From assembly GCF_036084755.1 (NCBI RefSeq), contig NZ_CP107968.1, forward strand, positions 2,610,501 to 2,674,500: a stretch of DNA of 64,000 nt, given 5' to 3'. Under the pieces are notes generated by a model that was not told where the DNA came from, did no database searches, and worked only from the letters and a program-made list of their open reading frames with translations. Of the stretch, positions 8,482 to 15,778 are shown piece after piece. Positions within the stretch are counted from its first letter, which is position 1, and each line of letters begins with the position of its first letter. The DNA comes from Streptomyces sp. NBC_00370 (lineage in GTDB: Bacteria > Actinomycetota > Actinomycetes > Streptomycetales > Streptomycetaceae). The position numbers and the translations under genes were made by a program.

Positions 8482-9069
8482 GCGCTCCCGCACCAGGTAG
8501 AGCGGGAGGCGGCCCTCCACGATGTCCTCCCTGGGCAGTTGGAGACCGAAGTGCTCCCCGACGGTCAGCACACTGAGCAGGCGGCCGTGTTCGCGGTCCG
8601 CGCCCGACCGCGCGCGGCGGCCCGGCAGCACACCGGCGCGGGACAGCGCGGGCAGCAGCAGATCCCGGTCCTGTCCCCACCGGTGGGCCTCCTCGCCGAT
8701 GCCGAAGGAGCAGACCCTGACCCCGTCCCGGTAGTAGTTGAACATCGACGGCGGATGCCACGGCGTCAGCAGGAAGTTCACCACCTCCGCCCCGTCACGC
8801 GACGCCTCGGCGAGCCCGGCGCGGGTCCAGCCGACCGCGTCCCCGTACTCGACGGCATACGCCCACTCGCCGGCCGTGCCGACCCGGGCGACGCTGTCGA
8901 CGCCGGGTGACGTGAGCAGATCCATCGCCTCCTCCGCCGTCGCCGACCGCGCGGGCGGGCCACCGCGGGCGCCCAGCCGCAGCACGAGGTCGACGGGGCC
9001 GATGCCGCGCGCGAACGTCACGCAGTCGACCACGTACGGCTCCAGGAGCCATCCGATACCCCCGGCCAT
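8479..9069 (-). CDS. DUF6461-like protein
   Basis: 196 residues from ATG 9069, which has GGGGGAG eight bases upstream; the frame upstream of this is Arg-rich and not family-like. The opening GIGWLLEPYVVDCVTFARGIGPVDLVLRLGA and the centre AVEYGDAVGWTRAGLAEASRDGAEVVNFL fit the DUF6461 pattern as I remember it, a family common in Streptomyces and often linked to DNA-damage or immunity-like loci without a known activity. Function unknown. The stop codon lies in a 14-bp repeat unit. Confidence 0.7.
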   Translation of the reverse strand: MAGGIGWLLEPYVVDCVTFARGIGPVDLVLRLGARGGPPARSATAEEAMDLLTSPGVDSVARVGTAGEWAYAVEYGDAVGWTRAGLAEASRDGAEVVNFLLTPWHPPSMFNYYRDGVRVCSFGIGEEAHRWGQDRDLLLPALSRAGVLPGRRARSGADREHGRLLSVLTVGEHFGLQLPREDIVEGRLPLYLVRER

Positions 9070-9190
9070 GTGCGCTCCCCCGGTCCGCCGCGTTGTCGTC
9101 CCGGTCCAGTCTGCGCCGCCCTTCGGCGCCCCGCACCGGGCGCGCGCGACGCGCTCACGATCCGGCACGGGACGCGCGTGCGACGGCCGG

Positions 9191-9400
9191 TAGAGTGGGC
9201 GGGTCGTCATCATGCCCGTACGGGGAAAAGCCGGTGCAGAACCGGCCGCCGACCCGCAGCCGTGAGCCGCCCTTGCCGGTGGCGGGCCGGAGTGCCCCGT
9301 TGGCGGTCATGACCGGCTCGTGCCACCGGAATCCGCCGGTGGCCCGGCACCGTCGAGGTTCACGGGGCCGGAGCCTGGTGCCTGAGTGTGCCTGAGCCCG
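9191..9400 (+). promoter_or_regulatory. cobalamin (B12) riboswitch
   Basis: The conserved core of the actinobacterial cobalamin riboswitch is readable: GGGGAAAAGCCGGTG (9222-9236), the matching right arm AACCGGCC, then GCCGACCCGCAGCCGTGAGC (about 9248-9267), the B12 core with its near-invariant GACCCGCA-NCCGTGA. A GC-rich peripheral stem (GCCGG...CCGGC type) and TGCCACCGG follow. TAGAGT at 9191 could be the -10 box. Outer limits are approximate. It sits 28 bases or more before the start of the secreted protein at 9428, the only gene it can control, and predicts repression by intracellular B12. Confidence 0.85.
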
Positions 9401-9427
9401 GCTCCCGCAGGAGAGGCACCGCCCGCC

Positions 9428-10771
9428 ATGACCACCGTCCGCCGCAGCGCCGCAGCGCTCGCCGCATCCGCCGCGCTGTGTGTGGCCCTGGCCCCGGCAG
9501 CAGTAGCCGATGACACGACGGCCGGCACCGCCTCACCCTCCCCCGCCGCCGCCTCGCCCTCCCCCCTCGCCGCCTCGCCCTCCCCCGCCGCCGGCGCGCC
9601 CGCCCGGCTCCCCGCAGGGCTGTACGGCACGAAGGACCCCACCCGCGACGGTGTGTGGCGCCAGTCGCTGGCGATGCTCGGGCAGTACGCGGCCGGGCTG
9701 CGACCCGCCAACTCCGCCATCCTCTGGCTCAAGAGCCAGCAGTGTGCGGACGGCTCGTTCCCGGCGTACCGCCCCGACCCGGCGGTGCCCTGCGACCTGA
9801 ACACAGCGACGGACGTCAACTCCACCTCCGCCGCGCTCCAGGCGCTCGCCAGCGTCGGCGGGCAGCGGGAGTTCATGCAGAAGGCGGTGGGCTGGCTGCG
9901 CCTGGCGCAGAACAAGGACGGCGGCTGGGGCCGGACCAACGGCGCCCCCACCGACGCCAACTCCACGGCGCTCGTGATCGGTTCACTGACCACGGCGGGC
10001 GCGCACCCCGGCTCCATGCGGTCGCTGGACGGCAAGAACGGCTACGACGCGCTGATCACTCTCGCCATCCCGTGCGACGCGGCGACCGGTGCCGGCGCCT
10101 TCGCCCACCAGCCCGGCCCGTCGGGCACGCTCGTCGCCGACAACGACGCCACGGCCGCCGCGGTGCTGGGGGGCATCGGCAAGCGGATGGTCGCCGCGCC
10201 CGTATCGCCGGGCCCCGCCCCGACCTGCCACAAGTCGGCGCATCCGACACCGGAGTTCACGGCGCGCAACGGCGCCGCCTACCTCGCGCGGATACTCGCC
10301 GAGGACGGGCACCTCGACCGGTCGGCCCTGCCGGGCGCCCCCGCAGGACCGTCCCGGCCCGACCCGGGCAACACGGCCGACGCGATCGTGGCGCTGGGCG
10401 CCGCGGGGTACGGGGACAAGGCGACGGGCGCGCTGGACTGGCTGAAGAAGAACTCCGCGTCCTGGGCGGCGGCGAACGGCCCCGCGGCCTGGGCCCAGCT
10501 CATCTTCGCCGCCCACACCGCGGGCGTCGACCCGCACCACTTCGGCGGTGTCGACCTGGTGGAGCGGCTCAACGCGACGGGCCCCGCCCCGATCCCGGTA
10601 CCCGCCCTCTCCCCCTCGTCGACCATCCCCGCCAGTGCACAGGCCGCCGCCGTGAGGGAAGCCAGCGTCGGCAAGGCGCAGGCGGCGCTGTGGGTCATCG
10701 CCGTCGGCCTGGTCGTGTGCGTCGGGGCGGCCGTCTACGTCAGCCGCCGCCGCAGGTCCGTACGGTCCTGA
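9428..10771 (+). CDS. secreted, C-terminally anchored alpha/alpha-toroid protein, candidate extracellular cobalamin-binding protein
   Basis: 447 residues: signal peptide ending near AVA-DD (residue 27), a Pro/Ser/Ala linker of SPSPAAA repeats, prenyltransferase/squalene-cyclase-type repeats (SQQCADGSFPAY, AQNKDGGWGRTNGAPTDANSTA, paralleling each other), and a C-terminal TM helix (about 418-438) with a basic SRRRRSVRS stop, so the domain is held on the outer face. ATG 9428 is preceded by GGAGAGG; GTG 9386 is a weaker alternative. The upstream B12 riboswitch, together with the known alpha6/alpha6 barrel of mammalian intrinsic factor and transcobalamin, suggests B12 capture rather than prenyl transfer. 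That is inference; no transport genes adjoin. Confidence 0.8.
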   Translation: MTTVRRSAAALAASAALCVALAPAAVADDTTAGTASPSPAAASPSPLAASPSPAAGAPARLPAGLYGTKDPTRDGVWRQSLAMLGQYAAGLRPANSAILWLKSQQCADGSFPAYRPDPAVPCDLNTATDVNSTSAALQALASVGGQREFMQKAVGWLRLAQNKDGGWGRTNGAPTDANSTALVIGSLTTAGAHPGSMRSLDGKNGYDALITLAIPCDAATGAGAFAHQPGPSGTLVADNDATAAAVLGGIGKRMVAAPVSPGPAPTCHKSAHPTPEFTARNGAAYLARILAEDGHLDRSALPGAPAGPSRPDPGNTADAIVALGAAGYGDKATGALDWLKKNSASWAAANGPAAWAQLIFAAHTAGVDPHHFGGVDLVERLNATGPAPIPVPALSPSSTIPASAQAAAVREASVGKAQAALWVIAVGLVVCVGAAVYVSRRRRSVRS

Positions 10772-10797
10772 GCCCCGCCCGCGGGGCCGCCTTCCCG

Positions 10798-12906
10798 CTA
10801 CCCCGCGGGCCCGCCGGCCGGGACGGAAGCGCCCGCCGGCCCTGCGTCGTCCTTGTCGCCGTTGCCGCCCTTGCTGCCGTTGCTCCCCTGCGGGAACGGG
10901 TCGCGGTCGGCGTCGGCCGGCTCCTTCGGGACCGGTGTGACCAGCTTGCGCGGGCCCGCCAGCAGATACGTCAGGCCGAAGCCCGCACCGACCACGGCGG
11001 CGCCGCCGACCGCGTCCAGCACCCAGTGGTTGGCGGTCGCGACGATCGCGCAGACCGTGAACAGCGGGTGGAGCAGCGCCAGTAGCTTCATCCACAGCTT
11101 CGGCGCCAGCACGACGATGACCAGACCGCACCACAGCGACCAGCCGAAGTGCAGCGACGGCATGGCCGCGTACTGGTTGGTGAGCGCCGTCATCGCGCCG
11201 TAGCTCGGGTTGGCGAGGTCCTGCGGGCCGTGCACGGTGTCGATGAAGCTGAGGCCCGGCATCAGCCGGGGCGGGGCGAGCGGGTAGAACCAGAAGCCGA
11301 TCAGCGCGAGGATCGTGGCGAAGCCGAGCGAGGAGCGGGCCCAGCGGTAGTCGGCGGGGCGGCGGACGTACAGCACGGCGAGGACCGTCAGCGGCAGGAT
11401 GAAGTGGAACGTCTCGTAGTAGAAGTCGAAGAACTTCTCCGCCCAGCCCAGATGGACGACCGTGCGGTTGACCCACTCCTCGATGTCGATGCCGAGCGCC
11501 CGCTCGATCGAGATCACCTGACGGCCGTGCGCCTCGGCCTCGGTCCTGCCGCCCGTGGCGGCGAGCCGGATGTGGGAGTAGACGGAGTAGCCGACGCGGA
11601 TGACGAGCAGTTCGAGCACGAGGTTGGGGCGGCTCAGCAGCCGCCGCCAGACGGGCGCGGCGAGCGGCACCCGGCTCCAGCGTGACGGTACGGGCTGCGC
11701 GTAGTCCGTCGGCACGGGTCTGTCGAAGTACTGCGAAGCCCTCGGCAGGAACGGCACGGCGACAGCGGCGGCGAGCGCGGCGAACAGCGGCACGTTCTCC
11801 CGCAGCGGGTAGAGCATCGCCATGTTGGGCAGCAGCATCGTGCCCGGCAGGGTCATCACCAGCACCACGACCGCGGGCCACACCAGCCGGTCCTTGGCAC
11901 GCTTGCCGACCCGGCCGACCACCGCCAGCAGTATCCACAGCAGCTGGTGCTGCCAGGCCGTCGGGGAGACCGCCACGCTGACACAGCCGGTCACGGCGAC
12001 GGCGAGCAGCAACTGGCCGTCCTGCGCGTAGCGCACGGCGCGCCGCAGACCGAAGTAGACGACGGCGGCGGCGAGGACCACGAACACCGCGATCTCCAGC
12101 GGCCCCGAAAGACCGATCCGCAGGAGCGCGCCGTGCAGGGACTGGTTGGCGAGGCTGTCGGGGCTGTCACCGAGGCCGGCGCCCGCGATGTGGTGCACCC
12201 AGTACGTCCACGAGTCCTTCGGCAGCGCCGCCCAGGCGAGGGCCGTGCACACGGCGAAGGTGCCGACCGTGGTCGCCGCCGCCTTCCTGCGGCCGGTGAA
12301 CCACAGCAGCGGCGCGAACAGCACCACGCCCGGCTGGAGCGCGGCGCCGAGACCGATCAGCACGCCGGCCGCCTGCCGGGCCCGCGGCCCGCGCACCACG
12401 AAGCAGCCGACGAGCACCAGCAGGACCGGCAGGATGCTGGTCTGCCCCAGGTGGAAGCTGTTGCGCACCGGCAGGGACACCATCAGCAGACTGATCGCGA
12501 CCGGGGCGGCGAGGATGCGGGTACGGCGCGAGACGGGACCCGGCAGCGCGCGCGCCGCGACGACGCCGAGGGCGACGACGAGCAGCAGCGTGGCGAAGGT
12601 CCAGACGATGCCGAGGCTCTCCTCGGCCGACCGCGTCAACGGTTTGAGTACCAGCCCCGCGAACGGCGTACCGGTGAATTTCCCCGTCGAGTAGAGCGAA
12701 CCGGCGACGTGGAGCACTCCGTTGTCGCCGGTCCAGGTCTCCAGGTCGGTGAGCCGGCGCCCCGGGGGCTGCCTGAGCACCGCTGTCGCCTGTCTTACCG
12801 CGAGCACCGCCGCGACCAGCCACAGGACCGCGCGGGCCGTACCGAAACCGGTGCCCACGCCTCCTGGTGCCGCTCCGCCGCGCACGCTGTGATCTGCATT
12901 CGCCAC
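10798..12906 (-). CDS. bifunctional GT87 mannosyltransferase-like / PAP2 phosphatase membrane protein
   Basis: 702 residues from GTG 12906 (GGAGGG upstream). The N-terminal 420 residues are a polytopic DUF2029/GT87 polyprenyl-phosphate-sugar transferase (periplasmic loop LTDLETWTGDNGVLHVAGSLY, then NSFHLGQTSILPVLLVL and AWQHQLLWILLAVVG). The C-terminal part is a PAP2/AUR1-like domain: PRLMPG, AMPSLHFGWS and ANHWVLDAVGG give the conserved acid-base His residues and Asp. A charged low-complexity tail ends the protein. Fusion is known in Streptomyces annotations; it may glycosylate a lipid and then release phosphate or transfer a phospho-head group. Convergent with the toroid gene, divergent from the O-methyltransferase. 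Confidence 0.85.
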   Translation of the reverse strand: MANADHSVRGGAAPGGVGTGFGTARAVLWLVAAVLAVRQATAVLRQPPGRRLTDLETWTGDNGVLHVAGSLYSTGKFTGTPFAGLVLKPLTRSAEESLGIVWTFATLLLVVALGVVAARALPGPVSRRTRILAAPVAISLLMVSLPVRNSFHLGQTSILPVLLVLVGCFVVRGPRARQAAGVLIGLGAALQPGVVLFAPLLWFTGRRKAAATTVGTFAVCTALAWAALPKDSWTYWVHHIAGAGLGDSPDSLANQSLHGALLRIGLSGPLEIAVFVVLAAAVVYFGLRRAVRYAQDGQLLLAVAVTGCVSVAVSPTAWQHQLLWILLAVVGRVGKRAKDRLVWPAVVVLVMTLPGTMLLPNMAMLYPLRENVPLFAALAAAVAVPFLPRASQYFDRPVPTDYAQPVPSRWSRVPLAAPVWRRLLSRPNLVLELLVIRVGYSVYSHIRLAATGGRTEAEAHGRQVISIERALGIDIEEWVNRTVVHLGWAEKFFDFYYETFHFILPLTVLAVLYVRRPADYRWARSSLGFATILALIGFWFYPLAPPRLMPGLSFIDTVHGPQDLANPSYGAMTALTNQYAAMPSLHFGWSLWCGLVIVVLAPKLWMKLLALLHPLFTVCAIVATANHWVLDAVGGAAVVGAGFGLTYLLAGPRKLVTPVPKEPADADRDPFPQGSNGSKGGNGDKDDAGPAGASVPAGGPAG

Positions 12907-13040
12907 GCCGCGCCGACCCTCCGTCCGAAACCGCCGTACCTGGGGCCATGAGCCTCGCACTGCCCCATTCAGGAGACTCAGGCAACCCCCTCTTCGCCTG
13001 ACTGTCATCCTTGTTTTGCTTGTTTGCTTGTTTTGTCTCA

Positions 13041-13070
13041 ATGCCGATGATCCAGATGCCGATGATCCAG
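13041..13070. repeat. perfect 15-bp tandem duplication upstream of O-methyltransferase
   Basis: The unit ATGCCGATGATCCAG occurs twice without gap. Immediately before it (13010-13039) is a low-GC stretch of TTGTTTTG/TTGTTTG words, rare in this genome. Both lie in the divergent promoter region within 45 bases of the ATG at 13084, so they are in the mRNA leader or overlap the promoter. Confidence 0.9.
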
Positions 13071-13083
13071 GGAAGAGGCTTTC

Positions 13084-13767
13084 ATGTCCCAACGACAAGA
13101 GCACGAGCTGTGGGACGCGGTCGACCGCTACTTCACCGATCAGCTCGTCCCCGCCGACGATGCTCTGTCGGCGGCACTCACCGCCAGTGACGCGGCCGGT
13201 CTGCCTGACATCAATGTGGCACCCAACCAGGGGAAACTGCTGCATCTGCTGGTGGGTATCCAGGGGGCACGGAGCATTCTCGAAATCGGCACGCTCGGCG
13301 GTTACAGCACCATCTGGCTGGCCCGCGCGCTGCCTGCCGACGGCAGGCTGATCTCGCTGGAGTACGACGCGGCCCACGCGGACGTGGCCCGCGCGAACTT
13401 GGCGCGAGCGGGGCTCGACAAGATCGCCGAGGTCAGGACGGGCCAGGCGCTGGAATCGCTGCCCGTCCTCGTCGAGGAGGGTGCGGGACCCTTCGACTTC
13501 GTCTTCATCGACGCCGACAAGCCCAACAACCCGGGCTATCTGGAGTGGGCGCTGAAGCTGACGCGGCCCGGCAGTGTCATCGTCTGCGACAACGTCGTAC
13601 GCGGCGGCGCCGTGGCCGACCCGGCGGGCGACGGCGACCCGAAGGTGATCGGCACCCGGCGCATGATCGAGCTGATGTCCGAGGAGCCCCGGCTGTCGGC
13701 GACGGCGATCCAGACGGTCGGCAGCAAGGGGTACGACGGTTTCGCCCTGGCGCGGGTGCTGTCCTGA
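13084..13767 (+). CDS. O-methyltransferase (Methyltransf_3 / caffeoyl-CoA OMT family)
   Basis: 227 residues with GGAAGAGG eight bases before ATG 13084. Family features: substrate-side helix VAPNQGKLLHLLVGIQGA, motif I ILEIGTLGGYSTIWLARAL, acidic SLEYDAAHADVARAN, and the metal-binding DFVFIDADKPNNPGYLEWA with the following CDNVVRGG, where the Asp residues and Asn coordinate a divalent cation. Such class I OMTs methylate catechol-like phenols. Alone in its unit; a strong hairpin follows. Confidence 0.92.
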   Translation: MSQRQEHELWDAVDRYFTDQLVPADDALSAALTASDAAGLPDINVAPNQGKLLHLLVGIQGARSILEIGTLGGYSTIWLARALPADGRLISLEYDAAHADVARANLARAGLDKIAEVRTGQALESLPVLVEEGAGPFDFVFIDADKPNNPGYLEWALKLTRPGSVIVCDNVVRGGAVADPAGDGDPKVIGTRRMIELMSEEPRLSATAIQTVGSKGYDGFALARVLS

Positions 13768-13803
13768 GCCCGCGGGTGCCGTCCTGAGCCGTCGGGACGC
13801 GCC

Positions 13804-13837
13804 GGCGGCGGCGGACCGTCTCCGGTCTGCCGCCGCC
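13804..13837 (+). terminator. 15-bp GC-rich stem, bidirectional terminator
   Basis: Arms 13804-13818 and 13823-13837 pair over 15 bases with one G-U wobble and a TCTC loop. It lies between the convergent O-methyltransferase and the disordered-protein gene, so it can end both transcripts. Confidence 0.8.
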
Positions 13838-13873
13838 GTGCTGTGCTGCCGCCGTCGTGCCGCGCGGCCGCTG

Positions 13874-14860
13874 TCAGATCTTCAGCAGGCGCTCCGTCAC
13901 CTCGCGGTAGTTCCGCAGGGCCAGCCGCAGGTCTTCGGTGTCCGAGCCGTCCGCCGAGGCGTCCGTACCGGTCTTGCCGTCCTTGCCCGCCTTGCCGTCC
14001 CAGCCGGCCCGCATCGAACGGCGCCGCTCGTCGAGCACGCGCGTGATGTGCTCGGTGGCCTCCTCCAGCACACCGGCCGCTTCCTCGACCGAGCGCCGGG
14101 GGCCGTCCACGAAGCCGCCGAGGGCTTCCTGGAGACGGTGGGCCAGCTTGTCGCTCTCCTCCTGCGGGAGGAGCCGGGTGTCGGCCGTGGAGCCGGCCGT
14201 CGCGCCGGTCGTCGCGCCGGCCTTGTGGTCGACGGTGGAGTGGTGGTCGACGGTGGACTTGTGCTCGACAGGAGCCTTGTGGTCGACAGCGGTCCGCTCG
14301 GAGGCGGTGCGGTCGGTGCCGGTCGTGTCGGTGCCGGTGCGGTCGGCGCCGCTCTTGTCGGCGGTGAGCTTGTCGGCCCGCGCCGAGTCCGCCCGGTCCT
14401 CGACCGACCTGGCCTTGTCCGCGCCGGTCCTGTCGGTACCGGCGGTCCTGTCGGTGCCGGTCGTGCCTATGTCGGTACGTGTCTTGTCGTCGCCCAGCGC
14501 GGTGCGGTCCGGGTTGGCCGTCTCGCGGGTCGCTGACCCGGTCCTCGTCGCGCCCGTGTCCGTACCGGTCTCCGCGCCGGTCACGGCGCCCGTCTCGGAA
14601 CGCGAGTCCGTCCGGCCGACCTGCTTCTGCGGCCAGGCGGTGTCGCCCGCCGCCCGCTCGTCGGCCTGGGCGTCTTTCTCGCCCTCGGTCCGCACGGCAC
14701 GCTCCCGGTCGCTGAACAGCCCCGGCTTCTCGCGCTTCTCGTGCGCGTCCTGGGCCTCCCGCGTGGCGGACGGCCGGGCCTCGGGCGTCGTACCCGCCGG
14801 GTCCTTCGTCACGCCCTCGTCGTTCGAGCCCTGCTGGTCACGCGCTTCGTCGTTCTTCAT
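13874..14860 (-). CDS. hydrophilic, low-complexity protein with C-terminal helical domain
   Basis: 328 residues, almost no hydrophobic residues for the first 220: repeated TGTDRT, TDRTA and STVDH words, rich in Thr, Asp, Arg, Gly and Lys, so intrinsically disordered. The last 100 residues are helical and conserved-looking (LAHRLQEALGGFVDGPRRSVEEAAGVLEEATEHITRVL, ending LRNYREVTERLLKI). ATG 14860 shares its A with the upstream stop (TGATG); GTG 14863 is an alternative. It forms a two-gene operon with the membrane-anchored protein upstream, whose C-terminal part has the same flavour. Unknown function; possibly a stress hydrophilin-type partner, which is a guess. Confidence 0.75.
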   Translation of the reverse strand: MKNDEARDQQGSNDEGVTKDPAGTTPEARPSATREAQDAHEKREKPGLFSDRERAVRTEGEKDAQADERAAGDTAWPQKQVGRTDSRSETGAVTGAETGTDTGATRTGSATRETANPDRTALGDDKTRTDIGTTGTDRTAGTDRTGADKARSVEDRADSARADKLTADKSGADRTGTDTTGTDRTASERTAVDHKAPVEHKSTVDHHSTVDHKAGATTGATAGSTADTRLLPQEESDKLAHRLQEALGGFVDGPRRSVEEAAGVLEEATEHITRVLDERRRSMRAGWDGKAGKDGKTGTDASADGSDTEDLRLALRNYREVTERLLKI

Positions 14861-15483
14861 CACACGTCACTTCCCTTCGGCCGCAGTGAGACGTTCTGTT
14901 CGCGACCCGCACCACGGGTGCGGCCCTTGCCGCCACCGTCCGGACGAGCGAGGATCAGCTGCTCGAAGAGTTCACGCGCGCCGACCATGGCCTCGCGCAG
15001 CTCTTCCGTGTTCGTACCGCGGCCCTCGTCCGATGCCGCGTGGTGCACCCTGCGGTAACCGTCCACCTGGTGCGCGTGGTGGACCGACAGAGCGTCGAGC
15101 TGTTCGTCGTACCGGCCGGCCTCGGGGTAACCACGTTCGGCGGCCAGCTGCGCGACCAACTGGTCGGCGTCGGCGACCGCCTGCTTCGGTGAGTCCACGA
15201 ACTGCTCCTGCAGTCCGGCCCACCGGGAGACGTACTGTTCCCTGGCCTCGTCGGACAGGGGCTTGGTGCGCAGGTCGCCGTGGCGCTTGACGCGCTCGCC
15301 CAGCTCGCGCTTGGCTGCCTTCGCGTCACCGTCGTGCCGGGCGAGCACCCGGTCGTACTCAGGCCCGAACCGTCGCTTCAGCCCGGTCCGCTCGCCTCCC
15401 CTGCCGGGTCCCGCGTAGAGCACGGCAGCGACAATGATCACGAACACCACGATCAGACCGATGACGATCAGGACTGTGGACAT
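14860..15483 (-). CDS. single-TM protein with charged cytoplasmic helical domain
   Basis: 207 residues: a strongly hydrophobic N-terminal helix (about residues 3-24, TVLIVIGLIVVFVIIVAAVLY) followed by a soluble charged domain beginning RRFGPEYDRVLARHDGDAKAAKRELGERVKRH and containing RYDEQLDALSVHHAHQVDGYRRVH. I recall homologues widely annotated in Streptomyces as secreted or membrane protein without function. It is first in the operon and overlaps the start of the disordered protein by one base, so the two products are made together and may interact at the membrane. Confidence 0.78.
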   Translation of the reverse strand: MSTVLIVIGLIVVFVIIVAAVLYAGPGRGGERTGLKRRFGPEYDRVLARHDGDAKAAKRELGERVKRHGDLRTKPLSDEAREQYVSRWAGLQEQFVDSPKQAVADADQLVAQLAAERGYPEAGRYDEQLDALSVHHAHQVDGYRRVHHAASDEGRGTNTEELREAMVGARELFEQLILARPDGGGKGRTRGAGREQNVSLRPKGSDV

Positions 15484-15690
15484 GGTTACCTTCCTGGTTC
15501 TTGGCTCGTCCGGTACTGCTCGTAACGGGTCGTTCTCCCCGGCGGGTTGCCCGTATTCGCCGGGTCAAACGGCTGCGGAGCAGGCGAGCGGGATGACCAT
15601 GACGCGGCGGTACCGCCCACGGACGGGTGTCCATGAGCGGTACCGGCCGGTAGCGACGCGCCCGGGTCAGGGGCGCGGCTCTCAGGCTTC

Positions 15691-15771
15691 GCGCGGCCCG
15701 TGCCCGTCAGCCGGACCCGCGCGGCCCCGTGCCCGTCATGGCCCGCGCGGCCCGCATGCCTGTCAGGTCCC
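15691..15771. repeat. imperfect 27-bp tandem repeat, three copies
   Basis: Three units each begin GCGCGGCCC and contain GTGCCCGTCA or a variant (about 15691-15718, 15719-15744, 15745-15771), with a partial fourth running into the end of the MFS gene at 15779. They occupy much of the gap between the MFS stop and the start of the minus-strand gene at 15483, downstream of the MFS gene and upstream of the operon that follows. Confidence 0.75.
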
Positions 15772-15778
15772 TTGCCCG

